Source of the DNA: Lamprobacter sp964516305 | Lineage (GTDB): Bacteria > Pseudomonadota > Gammaproteobacteria > Chromatiales > Chromatiaceae | Length of the DNA stretch: 64,000 bases | Reading direction: 5' to 3' | Assembly: GCA_964516305.1 (NCBI GenBank) | Contig: CAZEZH010000003.1 | Span: forward strand, 10,199 to 74,198 | Shown here: positions 1 to 8,434 of the stretch, one piece after another | How positions within the stretch are numbered: position 1 is the first letter of the stretch | Layout: each line of letters starts with the position of its first letter | The notes under the pieces: generated by a model | Told to the model about the DNA's origin: nothing | What the model saw: the letters and a program-made list of their open reading frames with translations, nothing else | The model's database searches: none | Program-made: the position numbers and the translations under genes

Positions 1-1
1 G

Positions 2-580
2 AGCCGTCTCGAGCGCGCTGGCTGGCCGGGTGCCCTGGAGGGCGCCCGAGCCCAGGCCCAGGGCGAGCTGGTTGGACGCACCCATTTCGCACGTTTTCTG
101 GTTCAGCAGGGGGCGGCCAAGGATCTTCGCTCCGTGTTCAAACACTTCTTGGTCAAGGGCAAGCCGGGCCATGTTGCCGGTTGCTGGACGACGTTGGAAG
201 AGGCCGTCGGTTGGATCCGTGCCGCCGGCGGGCAAGCCGTTGTTGCCCATCCGGCGCGCTATGGGCTCACGCGCTCGAAGATGAAGCGCCTGCTCGAGGA
301 CTTTCGAGCGAGCGGGGGGCGTGGGATCGAGGTGGTCTCAGGCAGCCATAGCCGCGACGACTACTTCACCTTTGCACGCTGGGCGCGTGAACTAGGGCTG
401 CTGGCCTCGGCGGGCTCCGATTATCACGGTCCCGACAACCCTTGGATCGAGCTTGGACGCCTGCCGGAGTTGCCCGAGGGCTGCCGGCCTATCTGGGAGC
501 ACCTAGGGTTTGCGGGGCTCGACGAGGCGCTGCTCGCCGAGTCCTCCCCCGTGCCCATGCGCGAACGGCCAAACGCCTAG
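2..580 (+). CDS. rnm: PHP-domain phosphoesterase, RNase AM/YciV family (5' end outside window)
   Basis: The reading frame is open from base 2 and ends with TAG at 578-580, so only the C-terminal ~192 residues are present. The frame runs in from outside the window, so internal ATG codons such as the one at 134 are not starts. Visible PHP-family signatures are a VVAHPARYGL segment and a GSDYHGPDNPWIELG segment near the C-terminus, which carry metal-binding His and Asp residues. Family knowledge: YciV/RNase AM is a 5'-to-3' exonuclease that trims 5' ends of rRNAs and also dephosphorylates 3',5'-nucleotide bisphosphates. It sits just upstream of yciO, as in E. coli. Confidence 0.88.
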   Translation, partial: SRLERAGWPGALEGARAQAQGELVGRTHFARFLVQQGAAKDLRSVFKHFLVKGKPGHVAGCWTTLEEAVGWIRAAGGQAVVAHPARYGLTRSKMKRLLEDFRASGGRGIEVVSGSHSRDDYFTFARWARELGLLASAGSDYHGPDNPWIELGRLPELPEGCRPIWEHLGFAGLDEALLAESSPVPMRERPNA

Positions 581-672
581 ACCCGTTGATTCGCCTACCA
601 GCTGCAGATGTTCGCAGGCCCTTTCACCGAAGCAGCTGCCTAGCCACAACCGCGAGATCGATACCGTCGCCA

Positions 673-1305
673 ATGGCCACCTCGCCACAGTTTCTAGAGA
701 TCCATCCGCAAGATCCCCAGCCACGACTCATCCGTCAGGCGGCTGCGGTGTTTGCGGCGGGTGGCGTTGTGGTCTATCCGACCGATTCGTCCTATGCATT
801 GGGCTGCCAGTTGGGCGACAAGGCGGCGCTCGATCGCATCCGGTTGATCCGCCGCGTCGATGACAAGCACCACTTCACGCTGGTTTGTCGTGACCTGTCG
901 GAGATCGCGACCTATGCCCGACTCGACAACCAGGCCTATCGCCAGCTCAAATCGTTGACGCCAGGGCCTTATACCTTCATCTTCCAAGCGACCAAGCAGG
1001 TGCCGCGCAGGTTACTGCATCCAAAGCGCCGCGGTATCGGCATCCGCGTTCCGGGCACGCCTATCACTCAGGCCCTGCTCGCGGAGCTGGACCAGCCGAT
1101 CTTAAGCACCACGCTGATCATGCCTGGTGACGAGGAGCCGATGGACGATCTGCTCGAGGTTCGCGAAATGATCGGCCACTGTGTGGATCTGATCATCGAC
1201 GGCGGACCTTGCGGAAGCCAGCCGACGACGGTTGTTGATATGACCCAAGATCCTCCGGTCGTGGCGCGTGAGGGCAAGGGCGATATCAGCGTCTTTGAGT
1301 CCTGA
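673..1305 (+). CDS. yciO: YciO family protein (Sua5/YciO/YrdC-like fold)
   Basis: A 210-residue protein starting at ATG 673 (MATSPQFLEIHPQ). The open frame continues upstream into yciV without homology, so the ATG that gives the family's ~206-residue length was chosen. The YrdC-type core is clear: GGVVVYPTDSSYALGCQ near residues 30-47, a basic RVDDKHHFTLVCRDLSE segment, and a PTTVVDMT segment near the end. Sua5/YrdC proteins make the threonylcarbamoyl-adenylate used for tRNA t6A37. YciO is a paralogue whose own role is less settled, and it generally does not replace YrdC. The yciV-yciO adjacency is conserved in gammaproteobacteria. Confidence 0.9.
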   Translation: MATSPQFLEIHPQDPQPRLIRQAAAVFAAGGVVVYPTDSSYALGCQLGDKAALDRIRLIRRVDDKHHFTLVCRDLSEIATYARLDNQAYRQLKSLTPGPYTFIFQATKQVPRRLLHPKRRGIGIRVPGTPITQALLAELDQPILSTTLIMPGDEEPMDDLLEVREMIGHCVDLIIDGGPCGSQPTTVVDMTQDPPVVAREGKGDISVFES

Positions 1306-1358
1306 CTGTATCGCCGCTCGCCTGTTTCATCCCGTTTTCTGACGAGGACGCACATCGT

Positions 1359-2078
1359 TTGGATGCCATCGCTGAAACCCTGCTGTTGATCCTGCTGATC
1401 GCAGTCCCGGTCCTGTTTGCGATCACCGTGCACGAGGCCGCTCACGGCTGGGTCGCCAATCGCCTGGGCGATCCGACGGCGGCGATGCTTGGTCGCGTCA
1501 CCTTCAATCCGATCAAGCACATCGACCCGGTCGGCACCATCGCCGTGCCATTGATCATCTTCTTGACCTCGAAGACGCTGCTCGGCGTGCCCTTCCTGTT
1601 CGGCTGGGCCAAGCCAGTGCCGGTGGACTGGCGGCGGCTGCGAAATCCGCGCTGGGATATGGCACTGGTCGCAGTCGCCGGGCCCGGCGTGAACCTGTTG
1701 ATGGCCATCGGTTGGGGACTGGCCTTGCAGCTGATGGTGCTGATGCTGGGCGTCGTCGAGGTGCCTGTCGCGGTCCAGGAGGTTACGCTCAGGCTCTGCT
1801 TGATTGGCGTCTTGATCAATCTGTTCCTGATGGCGCTGAACCTAATCCCGGTTCTGCCGCTCGATGGCGGACGGGTGCTCAGCGCCTTGCTGCCGCGCTC
1901 CTGGGCGCGCGGTTTTGCGCGGCTCGAGCCCTATGGGCTGATGATCCTGGTTGCGCTGCTCCTGTTGCCGAACGGACAGCCACCTGGCCTGCTTGGTGCT
2001 GCGTTGCTCCCAGCCGTTGACCTGGCGCTCGCCGTGATTCCAGCGTCCGACCTGATCCGCGACTCCATTCCTCTCTGA
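1359..2078 (+). CDS. Site-2 protease family (M50) integral membrane metalloprotease
   Basis: A 239-residue, strongly hydrophobic protein. The start is TTG 1359 with a GAGGA-type ribosome site at 1344-1348; an ATG at 1363 is in another frame. The zinc motif HEAAHG (HExxH) lies at residues 25-29 inside the first membrane segment. A second M50 signature, LNLIPVLPLDGGR, lies around residues 160-172, where the Asp is the third metal ligand. Four to six membrane helices are evident. There are no PDZ or CBS domains, so this is the short M50 type, not RseP. Its substrate is unknown. It sits between yciO and trpS, 53 and 19 bases from its neighbours, and is probably cotranscribed with them. Confidence 0.88.
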   Translation: MDAIAETLLLILLIAVPVLFAITVHEAAHGWVANRLGDPTAAMLGRVTFNPIKHIDPVGTIAVPLIIFLTSKTLLGVPFLFGWAKPVPVDWRRLRNPRWDMALVAVAGPGVNLLMAIGWGLALQLMVLMLGVVEVPVAVQEVTLRLCLIGVLINLFLMALNLIPVLPLDGGRVLSALLPRSWARGFARLEPYGLMILVALLLLPNGQPPGLLGAALLPAVDLALAVIPASDLIRDSIPL

Positions 2079-2097
2079 CAGCAAAGGCCCTAAGCCG

Positions 2098-3315
2098 TTG
2101 AATTCTGCACCTAACCAAACCCATCGCGTCCTCTCGGGTATGCGCCCGACAGGCAAGCTCCATCTTGGCCATTATCATGGCGTGCTCAAGAACTGGATCG
2201 AGCTACAGCATGAGTATGAGTGCTTCTTCTTTGTCGCCGACTGGCACGCGCTGACCACCGACTACGAAGACCCCTCGCAGATCCCACAGGCGAGCTTCGA
2301 TATGGTCGTCGACTGGCTCGCCTGCGGTATCAGCGCCGGAGCCGCGACCCTGTTCATCCAGTCCCGGGTGCCCGAGCATGCCGAGCTACACCTGCTGCTG
2401 TCGATGATCACGCCATTGGGTTGGCTCGAGCGCGTGCCGAGCTACAAGGATCAGCAGGAGAAGCTCAAGGAGAAGGATCTGGCCACCTATGGCTTCCTTG
2501 GTTATCCGCTGCTGCAGAGCGCCGATATCCTGATCTACAAGGCCGGTGCGGTGCCAGTGGGTGAGGACCAGGTAGCCCATGTCGAGATGACGCGAGAGAT
2601 CGCCCGCCGCTTCAACCACATCTATGGTCGCGAGCCGGACTTCGAGGCCCAGGCCGAACAGGCCAAGCGCAAGATGGGCAAGAAGAACGCAAAGATGTTC
2701 GATCAGCTCAAGCGCCGCTACCAGGAGCAGGGCGATCAGGAGGCACTCGACGTCGCCCGTGCCTTGCTCGAGAGCCAGGCCAATATCACCATCGCTGATC
2801 GCGAGCGGCTGCTGGGCTATCTTGAAGGCGGCGGCCGGGTGATCTTGCCGGAGCCTTCGCCGCTGCTGACCAAGGCGGCCAAGATGCCTGGACTCGATGG
2901 GCAGAAGATGTCCAAGTCCTACGGCAATACCATCGCCTTGCGTGATGACCCTGACGCCGTTGAGCAAAAGCTGCGCACCATGCCGACCGATCCGGCCCGC
3001 GTGCGCCGCAGCGATCCGGGTAATCCGGAGGTCTGCCCGGTTTGGCAGTTCCACGAGGTCTATTCCGATGCTGAGATCAAGGACTGGGTGCAACAGGGCT
3101 GCCGCAGTGCCGGTATTGGCTGTGTCGAGTGTAAGCAACCAGTGATCGAGGCGGTGCGCAAGGAGTTGGAGCCGATCCAGGCCGAGGTGAAACGGCTCGA
3201 GGCCGATCCGGACCTGGTGCGCTCGTTCATCAACGAGGGCTGTGAGCGCGCGCGTGACCGGGCGCGCGAGACCATGGAAGATGTGCGCCATGTGATGTCG
3301 CTGCGGCAAGGCTGA
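2098..3315 (+). CDS. trpS: Tryptophanyl-tRNA synthetase, long form
   Basis: A 405-residue class I aminoacyl-tRNA synthetase that charges tRNA-Trp. The start is TTG 2098, 19 bases after the preceding stop. The HIGH-type motif HLGH is at residues 22-25 (after RPTGK) and KMSKS at residues 270-274. E. coli TrpRS has ~334 residues. The surplus here is mainly a charged insert of about 60-70 residues around residues 180-245 (EPDFEAQAEQAKRKMGKKNA and following), between the nucleotide-binding fold and the KMSKS loop. Such longer TrpRS forms occur in several gammaproteobacteria. The neighbouring genes scpA and scpB suggest one transcription unit. Confidence 0.95.
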   Translation: MNSAPNQTHRVLSGMRPTGKLHLGHYHGVLKNWIELQHEYECFFFVADWHALTTDYEDPSQIPQASFDMVVDWLACGISAGAATLFIQSRVPEHAELHLLLSMITPLGWLERVPSYKDQQEKLKEKDLATYGFLGYPLLQSADILIYKAGAVPVGEDQVAHVEMTREIARRFNHIYGREPDFEAQAEQAKRKMGKKNAKMFDQLKRRYQEQGDQEALDVARALLESQANITIADRERLLGYLEGGGRVILPEPSPLLTKAAKMPGLDGQKMSKSYGNTIALRDDPDAVEQKLRTMPTDPARVRRSDPGNPEVCPVWQFHEVYSDAEIKDWVQQGCRSAGIGCVECKQPVIEAVRKELEPIQAEVKRLEADPDLVRSFINEGCERARDRARETMEDVRHVMSLRQG

Positions 3316-3347
3316 GCAGCAACGCGCAACGGTGGCTGAGCAAGACC

Positions 3348-4178
3348 ATGCAGGAGTCGAGTACCGAGACCGAGACCCAGACGCCGAGCGGCAAGGAGCG
3401 CCTTGCGTTGGTGCGAGGCGAGCCGCTGCTGAAGCTGCCGGAAGACCTCTATATCCCACCGGATGCGCTTGAGGTCTTTCTCGATACTTTTGAAGGCCCC
3501 TTGGATCTGCTGTTGTACCTGATCCGTCGGCAGAACCTCGATATTCTGGATATCCCGATCATCGAGATCACCAAACAGTACATGGAGTACGTCGAGCTGA
3601 TGAAGGAGGTGCGCCTCGAACTCGCGGCTGAGTACCTGGTGATGGCAGCGATGCTTTGCGAGATCAAATCGCGGATGCTGCTGCCGCGGGCGGATGAGGA
3701 CGACGAAGATGGCGAAGACCCGCGCGCTGAGCTGGTGCGACGGCTCGCCGAATACGAGCAGTTCAAGCAAGCCGCGCAGGATCTGGATGCCCTGCCGCGG
3801 CTGGAGCGGGATTGCTTTGCGGTGCAGGCAAGAGTGCCGCCTGGTCATATTCGATGCATCCCGCCAAGCGTTGAGCTGGATGAGCTGCTCGCGGCCTTGC
3901 AGGCGGTCTTGGCGCGCGCCGACCTGTTTACCAGTCATCAGATCGAGCGCGAGTCGCTCTCATTGCGTGAGCGGATGTCGGCGGTGCTGGAGCGGATCAG
4001 CGGCGCCGAGCTGGTGCCCTTTAGCGATCTCTTCGATGTGACCGAGGGCCGCGCCGGGGTGGTCGTGAGCTTCTTGGCGGTGTTGGAGCTGTTGAAGGCG
4101 ACAACGCTGGAACTGATCCAGGTCGAGCCTTTCGCGCCGATTCGACTGCGTCGGCGTGGGATTGACGAGGCCGCATGA
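3348..4178 (+). CDS. scpA: Segregation and condensation protein A
   Basis: A 276-residue kleisin that bridges the SMC heads in the bacterial condensin SMC-ScpAB and helps organise and separate chromosomes. The ScpA signature follows a ~35-residue polar leader: LEVFLDTFEGPLDLLLYLIR, then the conserved segment NLDILDIPIIEITKQYMEYV, and EYLVMAAMLCEIKSRMLLPR. An acidic stretch (ADEDDEDGEDPRAE) precedes the middle linker, and the C-terminal winged-helix part ends at RRRGIDEAA. It overlaps scpB by four bases (ATGA at 4175-4178), which implies translational coupling. Confidence 0.95.
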   Translation: MQESSTETETQTPSGKERLALVRGEPLLKLPEDLYIPPDALEVFLDTFEGPLDLLLYLIRRQNLDILDIPIIEITKQYMEYVELMKEVRLELAAEYLVMAAMLCEIKSRMLLPRADEDDEDGEDPRAELVRRLAEYEQFKQAAQDLDALPRLERDCFAVQARVPPGHIRCIPPSVELDELLAALQAVLARADLFTSHQIERESLSLRERMSAVLERISGAELVPFSDLFDVTEGRAGVVVSFLAVLELLKATTLELIQVEPFAPIRLRRRGIDEAA

Positions 4179-5152
4179 GCGACTGGGAGCAGGATGCCGG
4201 CGCCGATGAGGCGGGCGTCGACCATAGCGCGCCGCGGCAGCATGCGCTCTCGCTGTTGGTGCCGGGGCTTGAGCAGGTCGTTGAAGCTGCGCTGTTGGCT
4301 GCGGGCGGGCCCCTGTCAGTCGAACGCATTCAGGGCCTCTATGACGATCGCGAGCGCCCGTCTCGGGACGAGGTCCTGGCGGCGCTTGAGGCCTTGCGCC
4401 AGGCGTTAGACGGGCGCGGGGTGGAGCTGGTCGAGGTCGCTGGTGGCTGGCGGATTCAGGTGCGTGCATCGGTGGCGCCCTGGGTCGGACGGCTGTGGCA
4501 GGAGAAGCCATCACGCTACTCGCGTGCCCTGCTCGAGACCCTGGCGTTGATTGCCTATCGGCAGCCGATCACGCGCGGCGAGATCGAGCAGATCCGTGGC
4601 GTCGCCGTGAGTACGCCGATCATCAAGACCCTGACCGAGCGAGAGTGGGTACGGGTGGTCGGGCATCGAGATGTCCCCGGACGGCCCGCGCTCTATGCGA
4701 CCACGCGCCGATTCCTCGACTATTTCGGGCTGCGCTCGCTGAATGAGCTACCGCCGCTGGCCGAGATCCGCGATGCCAGCTTCTTTGAGCAGGTCTTGAA
4801 CGAGGAGACAGATAGCGCTGACCTTGGCCCTGATCCTGCTGCAGCGCCAACGTCCTCGGAATCGGCCGAGGATGCTATCGAGGACAGCTTGGACGAAGCG
4901 ACTGAGATAGCGCCGCAAGCCTTCGCGACCCGGCTAGCAGGCCGACCGCACCTAGTCCTCGCCGTCAGCAATGATGCGACCTCTCACGCGCTGGGGTCTC
5001 GCGAGCCCGTGTCTCGCGACCAACAGGAGCCTCGGGAAGCCGATCATCACGACCAGGTCGAGCCTCGCGGGCACGAGCCAAGCGCCCAGCGTTCTGAGCC
5101 GTCCGCTGACACCAACGAATGCACTGGAGATGACCCGGATGAAGGACGCTGA
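4175..5152 (+). CDS. scpB: Segregation and condensation protein B with long acidic tail
   Basis: A 325-residue partner of ScpA in the SMC complex. Residues ~25-205 form the double winged-helix core, seen as LEQVVEAALLAAGGPLSVER, the conserved YSRALLETLALIAYRQPITR segment, EIEQIRGVAVSTPIIKTL and GRPALYATTRRFLDYFGL. About 110 residues follow that are rich in Asp, Glu, Ala, Ser and His and look disordered. ScpB proteins are commonly ~190-200 residues, so the tail is the unusual part. It starts at the ATGA shared with scpA, and its last 14 bases overlap the preferred start of rluB. Confidence 0.94.
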   Translation: MSDWEQDAGADEAGVDHSAPRQHALSLLVPGLEQVVEAALLAAGGPLSVERIQGLYDDRERPSRDEVLAALEALRQALDGRGVELVEVAGGWRIQVRASVAPWVGRLWQEKPSRYSRALLETLALIAYRQPITRGEIEQIRGVAVSTPIIKTLTEREWVRVVGHRDVPGRPALYATTRRFLDYFGLRSLNELPPLAEIRDASFFEQVLNEETDSADLGPDPAAAPTSSESAEDAIEDSLDEATEIAPQAFATRLAGRPHLVLAVSNDATSHALGSREPVSRDQQEPREADHHDQVEPRGHEPSAQRSEPSADTNECTGDDPDEGR

Positions 5153-6056
5153 TCGACACCGAGCCGCGCCTGAGCCGCAGGAGCCGGTGCGCTTGCAGAA
5201 GACGCTGGCGGAGGCCGGCCTTGGTTCTCGACGCGAGATCGAAGGCTGGATTCGTGACGGCAGGGTGCGCGTCAACGGCGCACTCGCTAAGCTCGGTGAT
5301 CGGGTCCTTCCGAGTGACCGTATCCGAGTCGATGGTCAGGAGGTCCGTCGCCGGGCCGCGAAGCGCCAGAACTTGCGGGTGCTGGCCTATCACAAGCCTG
5401 AGGGTGAGGTGGTGACGCGCAAAGATCCCGAGGGCAGGCCGACCATCTTCCGACGCCTGCCGGGGGTTCGCGATGGCCGCTGGATCGCGGTCGGGCGGCT
5501 GGATCTGAACACCGCGGGTTTGTTGCTGGTCACCAATCACGGCGAGCTGGCCAATCGGCTGATGCATCCCTCGCGCGCCATCGAGCGTGAATACGCCGTT
5601 CGGGTTCGGGGTGTGGTCTCGGATCAGCTGTTGGCGCAGTTGGTCAACGGGGTCGAGCTGGAGGATGGTCCGGCCCGCTTCGAGGAGATCGTGCCGTCTG
5701 GCGGCTCCGACAGCCATCAGTGGTTCCATGTGCTGATCGTCGAGGGGCGCAATCGCGAGGTACGTCGGCTCTGGGAGGCGGTTGGCTGCACTGTCAGTCG
5801 GCTCAAACGGGTGCGCTATGGGAATGTGATCCTTGGCGCTCGGCCGACGCCGGGGCAGTGGCGGGAAGTGGTCGGCGACGAGCTGGCTGAACTGATGGCC
5901 TTAGCTGAGCTTGGTCCGCCAGTGATGGCTCGAACAGGCTTGGGGGCAGGTGCAGACAAGGGCCCGCGCCTAGGCGGCTCGGCGAAGCCGCGGGCAGGGG
6001 GGGCGGCGCGGCTGGCAGGACGGCGCTTGAAGCCGCGTATCTCGGGTCGGCGCTGA
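5139..6056 (+). CDS. rluB: 23S rRNA pseudouridine synthase RluB-like
   Basis: A 305-residue RsuA/RluB/E/F family enzyme that isomerises a uridine in 23S rRNA (U2605 in E. coli). An N-terminal S4 RNA-binding domain (RLQKTLAEAGLGSRREIEGW to about residue 75) is followed by the catalytic domain with the GRLDLNTAGLLLVTNHGEL motif, whose Asp is the nucleophile, and EGRNREVRRLWEAVG. The C-terminus is a basic Gly/Ala/Arg-rich tail of ~50 residues, probably for RNA contact. ATG 5139 has GGAG at 5125-5128. An in-frame ATG at 5130 is possible but sits on top of that site. The start overlaps the scpB end. Confidence 0.93.
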   Translation: MKDADRHRAAPEPQEPVRLQKTLAEAGLGSRREIEGWIRDGRVRVNGALAKLGDRVLPSDRIRVDGQEVRRRAAKRQNLRVLAYHKPEGEVVTRKDPEGRPTIFRRLPGVRDGRWIAVGRLDLNTAGLLLVTNHGELANRLMHPSRAIEREYAVRVRGVVSDQLLAQLVNGVELEDGPARFEEIVPSGGSDSHQWFHVLIVEGRNREVRRLWEAVGCTVSRLKRVRYGNVILGARPTPGQWREVVGDELAELMALAELGPPVMARTGLGAGADKGPRLGGSAKPRAGGAARLAGRRLKPRISGRR

Positions 6057-6332
6057 TTCGTCGCGCTATCGTTATCGCCAGGTCTCCCTTTTTGGATGGG
6101 CTGCCGCTGGCCGAGGATGGCATTCGGTTCGGGCCTGCCGAGGACCTCGAGGGACTGGCGGGTCAGATGTGGGCTGCTTATGCCGGGCTGGGGTATTTCG
6201 CCGATCCGCGTCCCCGTGTTCGAGATGCTGGCACCGCAGGAGGCGGTGGCAGCGCTGGTTCAAGACAGTGCGCCCGCAGTTGCTGATCTGGCTCAGCGAG
6301 TCCGATCTGTGCGCAGAGCCTTAGAACAGTGA
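6057..6332 (+). pseudogene. Decayed reading frame of unknown family, probable frameshift
   Basis: Frame 2 is open directly after rluB and reads through TTG 6092 as PLAEDGIRFGPAEDLEGLAG and on to GLGYFADPR near 6210. It then turns into low-complexity Gly/Ala text. From about 6213 another forward frame carries a protein-like stretch (FEMLAPQEAVAALVQDSAPA to a stop at 6330-6332). Joined by one shift near 6210, the two halves would give a plausible C-terminal fragment of ~90 residues with codon use like the neighbours. I cannot assign a family. It could also be chance coding potential in high-GC DNA. It overlaps the end of the next, opposite gene by a few bases. Confidence 0.3.
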
Positions 6333-6923
6333 AAAACTCCGCAGCACGCGTGCGAGTTTTTCGTCCTCTTGGGCGAGATCGCGCAAGGCGTTGAGTAACC
6401 GGGTCGGTAGCGAGCCCTGTTCGTGACGGAGCTGCAAATCCCTTTCCAAATCCTGCTCAAGCTGCGCGAGGCGTGTCTCGAGTGGGCGTAGCGCGGTGCG
6501 ACGATCCCACACGATGTAGCCGAACAGGGAAACGATCAGCAAGATGATGGCGGAAAACATGGCCAGAAGACTCATCGCAAACTGGTCGTCAAGGCGCTTG
6601 TCCAATGCCGCGAAACGCTGATCCATGTTCTTTTCCATCGACGCAAAGCGTTGATCAACCGCTTCAAAGCGTTGATTGATACTCTCCTCCATGGCTTCAA
6701 AGCGCTGATCAACCGCTTCAAAGTGTTGATGCATTTCTTTAGCCAGGGCTTGCTGTCCCGCATCCAAACGCGTGAGAGATTCGATGATCTCCCGATCCGT
6801 TATGCGCGGCGCGGTTTCAACCGCCATCACGTCAACACTGGTGGCTGCAAGCCAGAGCGCGGAGCAGACAAGGCTCTGACGGATCAGGCTCAGGCTCAGG
6901 CGGATCAAAAGACGTGTTTCCAA
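6321..6923 (-). CDS. Exported coiled-coil repeat protein with C-terminal-half membrane anchor
   Basis: A 200-residue protein of unknown function read from a TTG start at 6923. The N-terminus (residues 1-35) looks like a signal peptide ending near VDVMA. Residues ~68-115 form a repetitive coiled coil in which units with the pattern F-x-A-(V/M)-(D/E)-(Q/E/K) followed by QRF recur about every seven to eleven residues. The DNA shows the same 20-odd-base repeat several times at 6595-6735. A single membrane helix follows (SLLAMFSAIILLIVSLFGYI, residues ~118-138), then a charged cytoplasmic-type helix (RPLETRLAQLEQDLERDLQL). Proteins of this layout are common in Chromatiales-like genomes as uncharacterised ORFs. 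It stands alone between two unrelated genes. Confidence 0.7.
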   Translation of the reverse strand: METRLLIRLSLSLIRQSLVCSALWLAATSVDVMAVETAPRITDREIIESLTRLDAGQQALAKEMHQHFEAVDQRFEAMEESINQRFEAVDQRFASMEKNMDQRFAALDKRLDDQFAMSLLAMFSAIILLIVSLFGYIVWDRRTALRPLETRLAQLEQDLERDLQLRHEQGSLPTRLLNALRDLAQEDEKLARVLRSFSLF

Positions 6924-7058
6924 AGACTGGGACTAATCAGATTCTAGCAGCGAGTCGTCGTGCGAGGCACAAGCGCGATCGCTTGGACTCCGAGCAGTCC
7001 AGGTGACATGTGAACAGTGGTCTACCGATCAGATGACATGAGCTTTAACAGAAATCGC

Positions 7059-8315
7059 CTAAGTATCCGGCAGGATGCGGATGAGGGCGCCATCGGGCTC
7101 GTCGGTGAGGATGTACAGACCGCCGTCTGAGCCTTGGCTGACGGCGCGCACACGTTGGCCGATGCTGAGTTTTTCTTCGCCCATGGCGCGGGTGCCGTTC
7201 AGCTGGGTGCGACGCAACTGTTGGAACTTGAGCGCGCCACTGATCAGGTTGCCTTGCCAGTCGGGGAAGTCGTCGCCGGTGTAGAAGGTCATGCCGCTGG
7301 GTGCGATCGATGGGGTCCAGACCACGGTGGGCTGGGTGACGCCTGGGGCCTTGGTCTTGTCCGAGACGCGCGGTCCCCAGTACTCCATGCTGTAGGTGAC
7401 ATCGGGCCAGCCGTAGTTATTTCCGGCGCGGATCAGGTTGATCTCGTCGCCACCGCGCGAGCCGTGCTCGTTGGCCCAGACGCGGCCGCTGTCGGGGTCG
7501 CGGGTCAGGCCTTGGATATTGCGATGGCCGATGCTGTAGATCTCGGCCTTGGCGCCGGGCTGGTCGACAAAGGGATTATCGGACGGGGCTGAGCCGTCGG
7601 CGTTCAGACGCAGCAGCGAGCCGAAATGGGTGCCAGGGTTCTGGGCCTGATTGCGGATGTTCTCGCCGTCGAACGAGGTCGGTGGGTTGCCGCCATCGCC
7701 GATGCTCATCAGCAGGGTGCCGTCGGGTAGCCACTCTAGCCGAGAGCCGAAGTGCTGGCCGCCGGATTTGCTGTCTGCGTTGCGGAAGATGATCTCGAGG
7801 TCCCGCAAGCGCTTGTTCGCGAGATCGAGCCGGCCGCGGGCGAGGGCGGTGCGATTGGCGTCTTCGGTGCCCTCGGCGAAGGTCAGATAGACCAGTTGGT
7901 TATCGGCGAAATTGGGGTGCAGGCTGATGTCGAGCAGCCCGCCTTGGCCACAGGCGCAGACCTCGGGCGTGCCACGGATCGGGGCCGGGTCCAGTTCGGC
8001 CTTGCCTCTAGCCTTGCTGCTGGCGTTGTCCACAGGTTCATCCGCCGCTCCGGCATCTGCGTTATGGATCAGTCGCAGCCGGCCCGGTCGCTCGGTGACC
8101 AGCGCCGAGCCGTTAGGCAGCCAGGCGATGCTCCAGGGATGGCGTAGACCGTCGACGATGGTCTCCATGCGCCAGCCGTCGGCCTCGGGAACATCGCCGG
8201 TTGGTTCGACGGGGCCTGAAGGCTGAGTGCAGCCGATGCCCGGGATCAGCGCTAAAAGCCAGAGCGCCGCCGAGAAGGCGCGGCCGGGAGCATGGGTTTG
8301 CCGATGTTGCTGCAT
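7059..8315 (-). CDS. PQQ-dependent aldose sugar dehydrogenase-type lipoprotein
   Basis: A 418-residue protein of the soluble glucose/aldose sugar dehydrogenase (YliI/Asd) beta-propeller family. The signal peptide ends in a lipobox, LIPGIGC, near residue 29, so the protein is probably a lipoprotein facing the periplasm. Family motifs are LRHPWSIAWLPNGSALVTER, GLLDISLHPNFADNQLVYL, GSRLEWLPDGTLLMSIGDGG, IYSIGHRNIQGL and ANEHGSRGGDEINLI, the last two lining the PQQ and calcium site. A ~35-residue insert rich in Ala, Asp and Lys after the first blade, ending in VCACGQGG, adds two Cys residues. PQQ synthesis genes are not in this window. The true substrate cannot be told from sequence. Confidence 0.87.
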   Translation of the reverse strand: MQQHRQTHAPGRAFSAALWLLALIPGIGCTQPSGPVEPTGDVPEADGWRMETIVDGLRHPWSIAWLPNGSALVTERPGRLRLIHNADAGAADEPVDNASSKARGKAELDPAPIRGTPEVCACGQGGLLDISLHPNFADNQLVYLTFAEGTEDANRTALARGRLDLANKRLRDLEIIFRNADSKSGGQHFGSRLEWLPDGTLLMSIGDGGNPPTSFDGENIRNQAQNPGTHFGSLLRLNADGSAPSDNPFVDQPGAKAEIYSIGHRNIQGLTRDPDSGRVWANEHGSRGGDEINLIRAGNNYGWPDVTYSMEYWGPRVSDKTKAPGVTQPTVVWTPSIAPSGMTFYTGDDFPDWQGNLISGALKFQQLRRTQLNGTRAMGEEKLSIGQRVRAVSQGSDGGLYILTDEPDGALIRILPDT

Positions 8316-8434
8316 TGGATGTGCCTCTTACAGTGCTTGATTGTGCAATCTGAAGACAGAACCCTAACAGACCGCTTATCCGGCTAGCAGATTCAGTGGT
8401 TTATGCGAGCCACAGGGTCATCTGATAGGACCTC

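Noticed and set aside
2386..3459. 357-codon minus-strand open frame over trpS
   Set aside because: Antisense to trpS, whose HIGH and KMSKS motifs are intact; a shadow frame.
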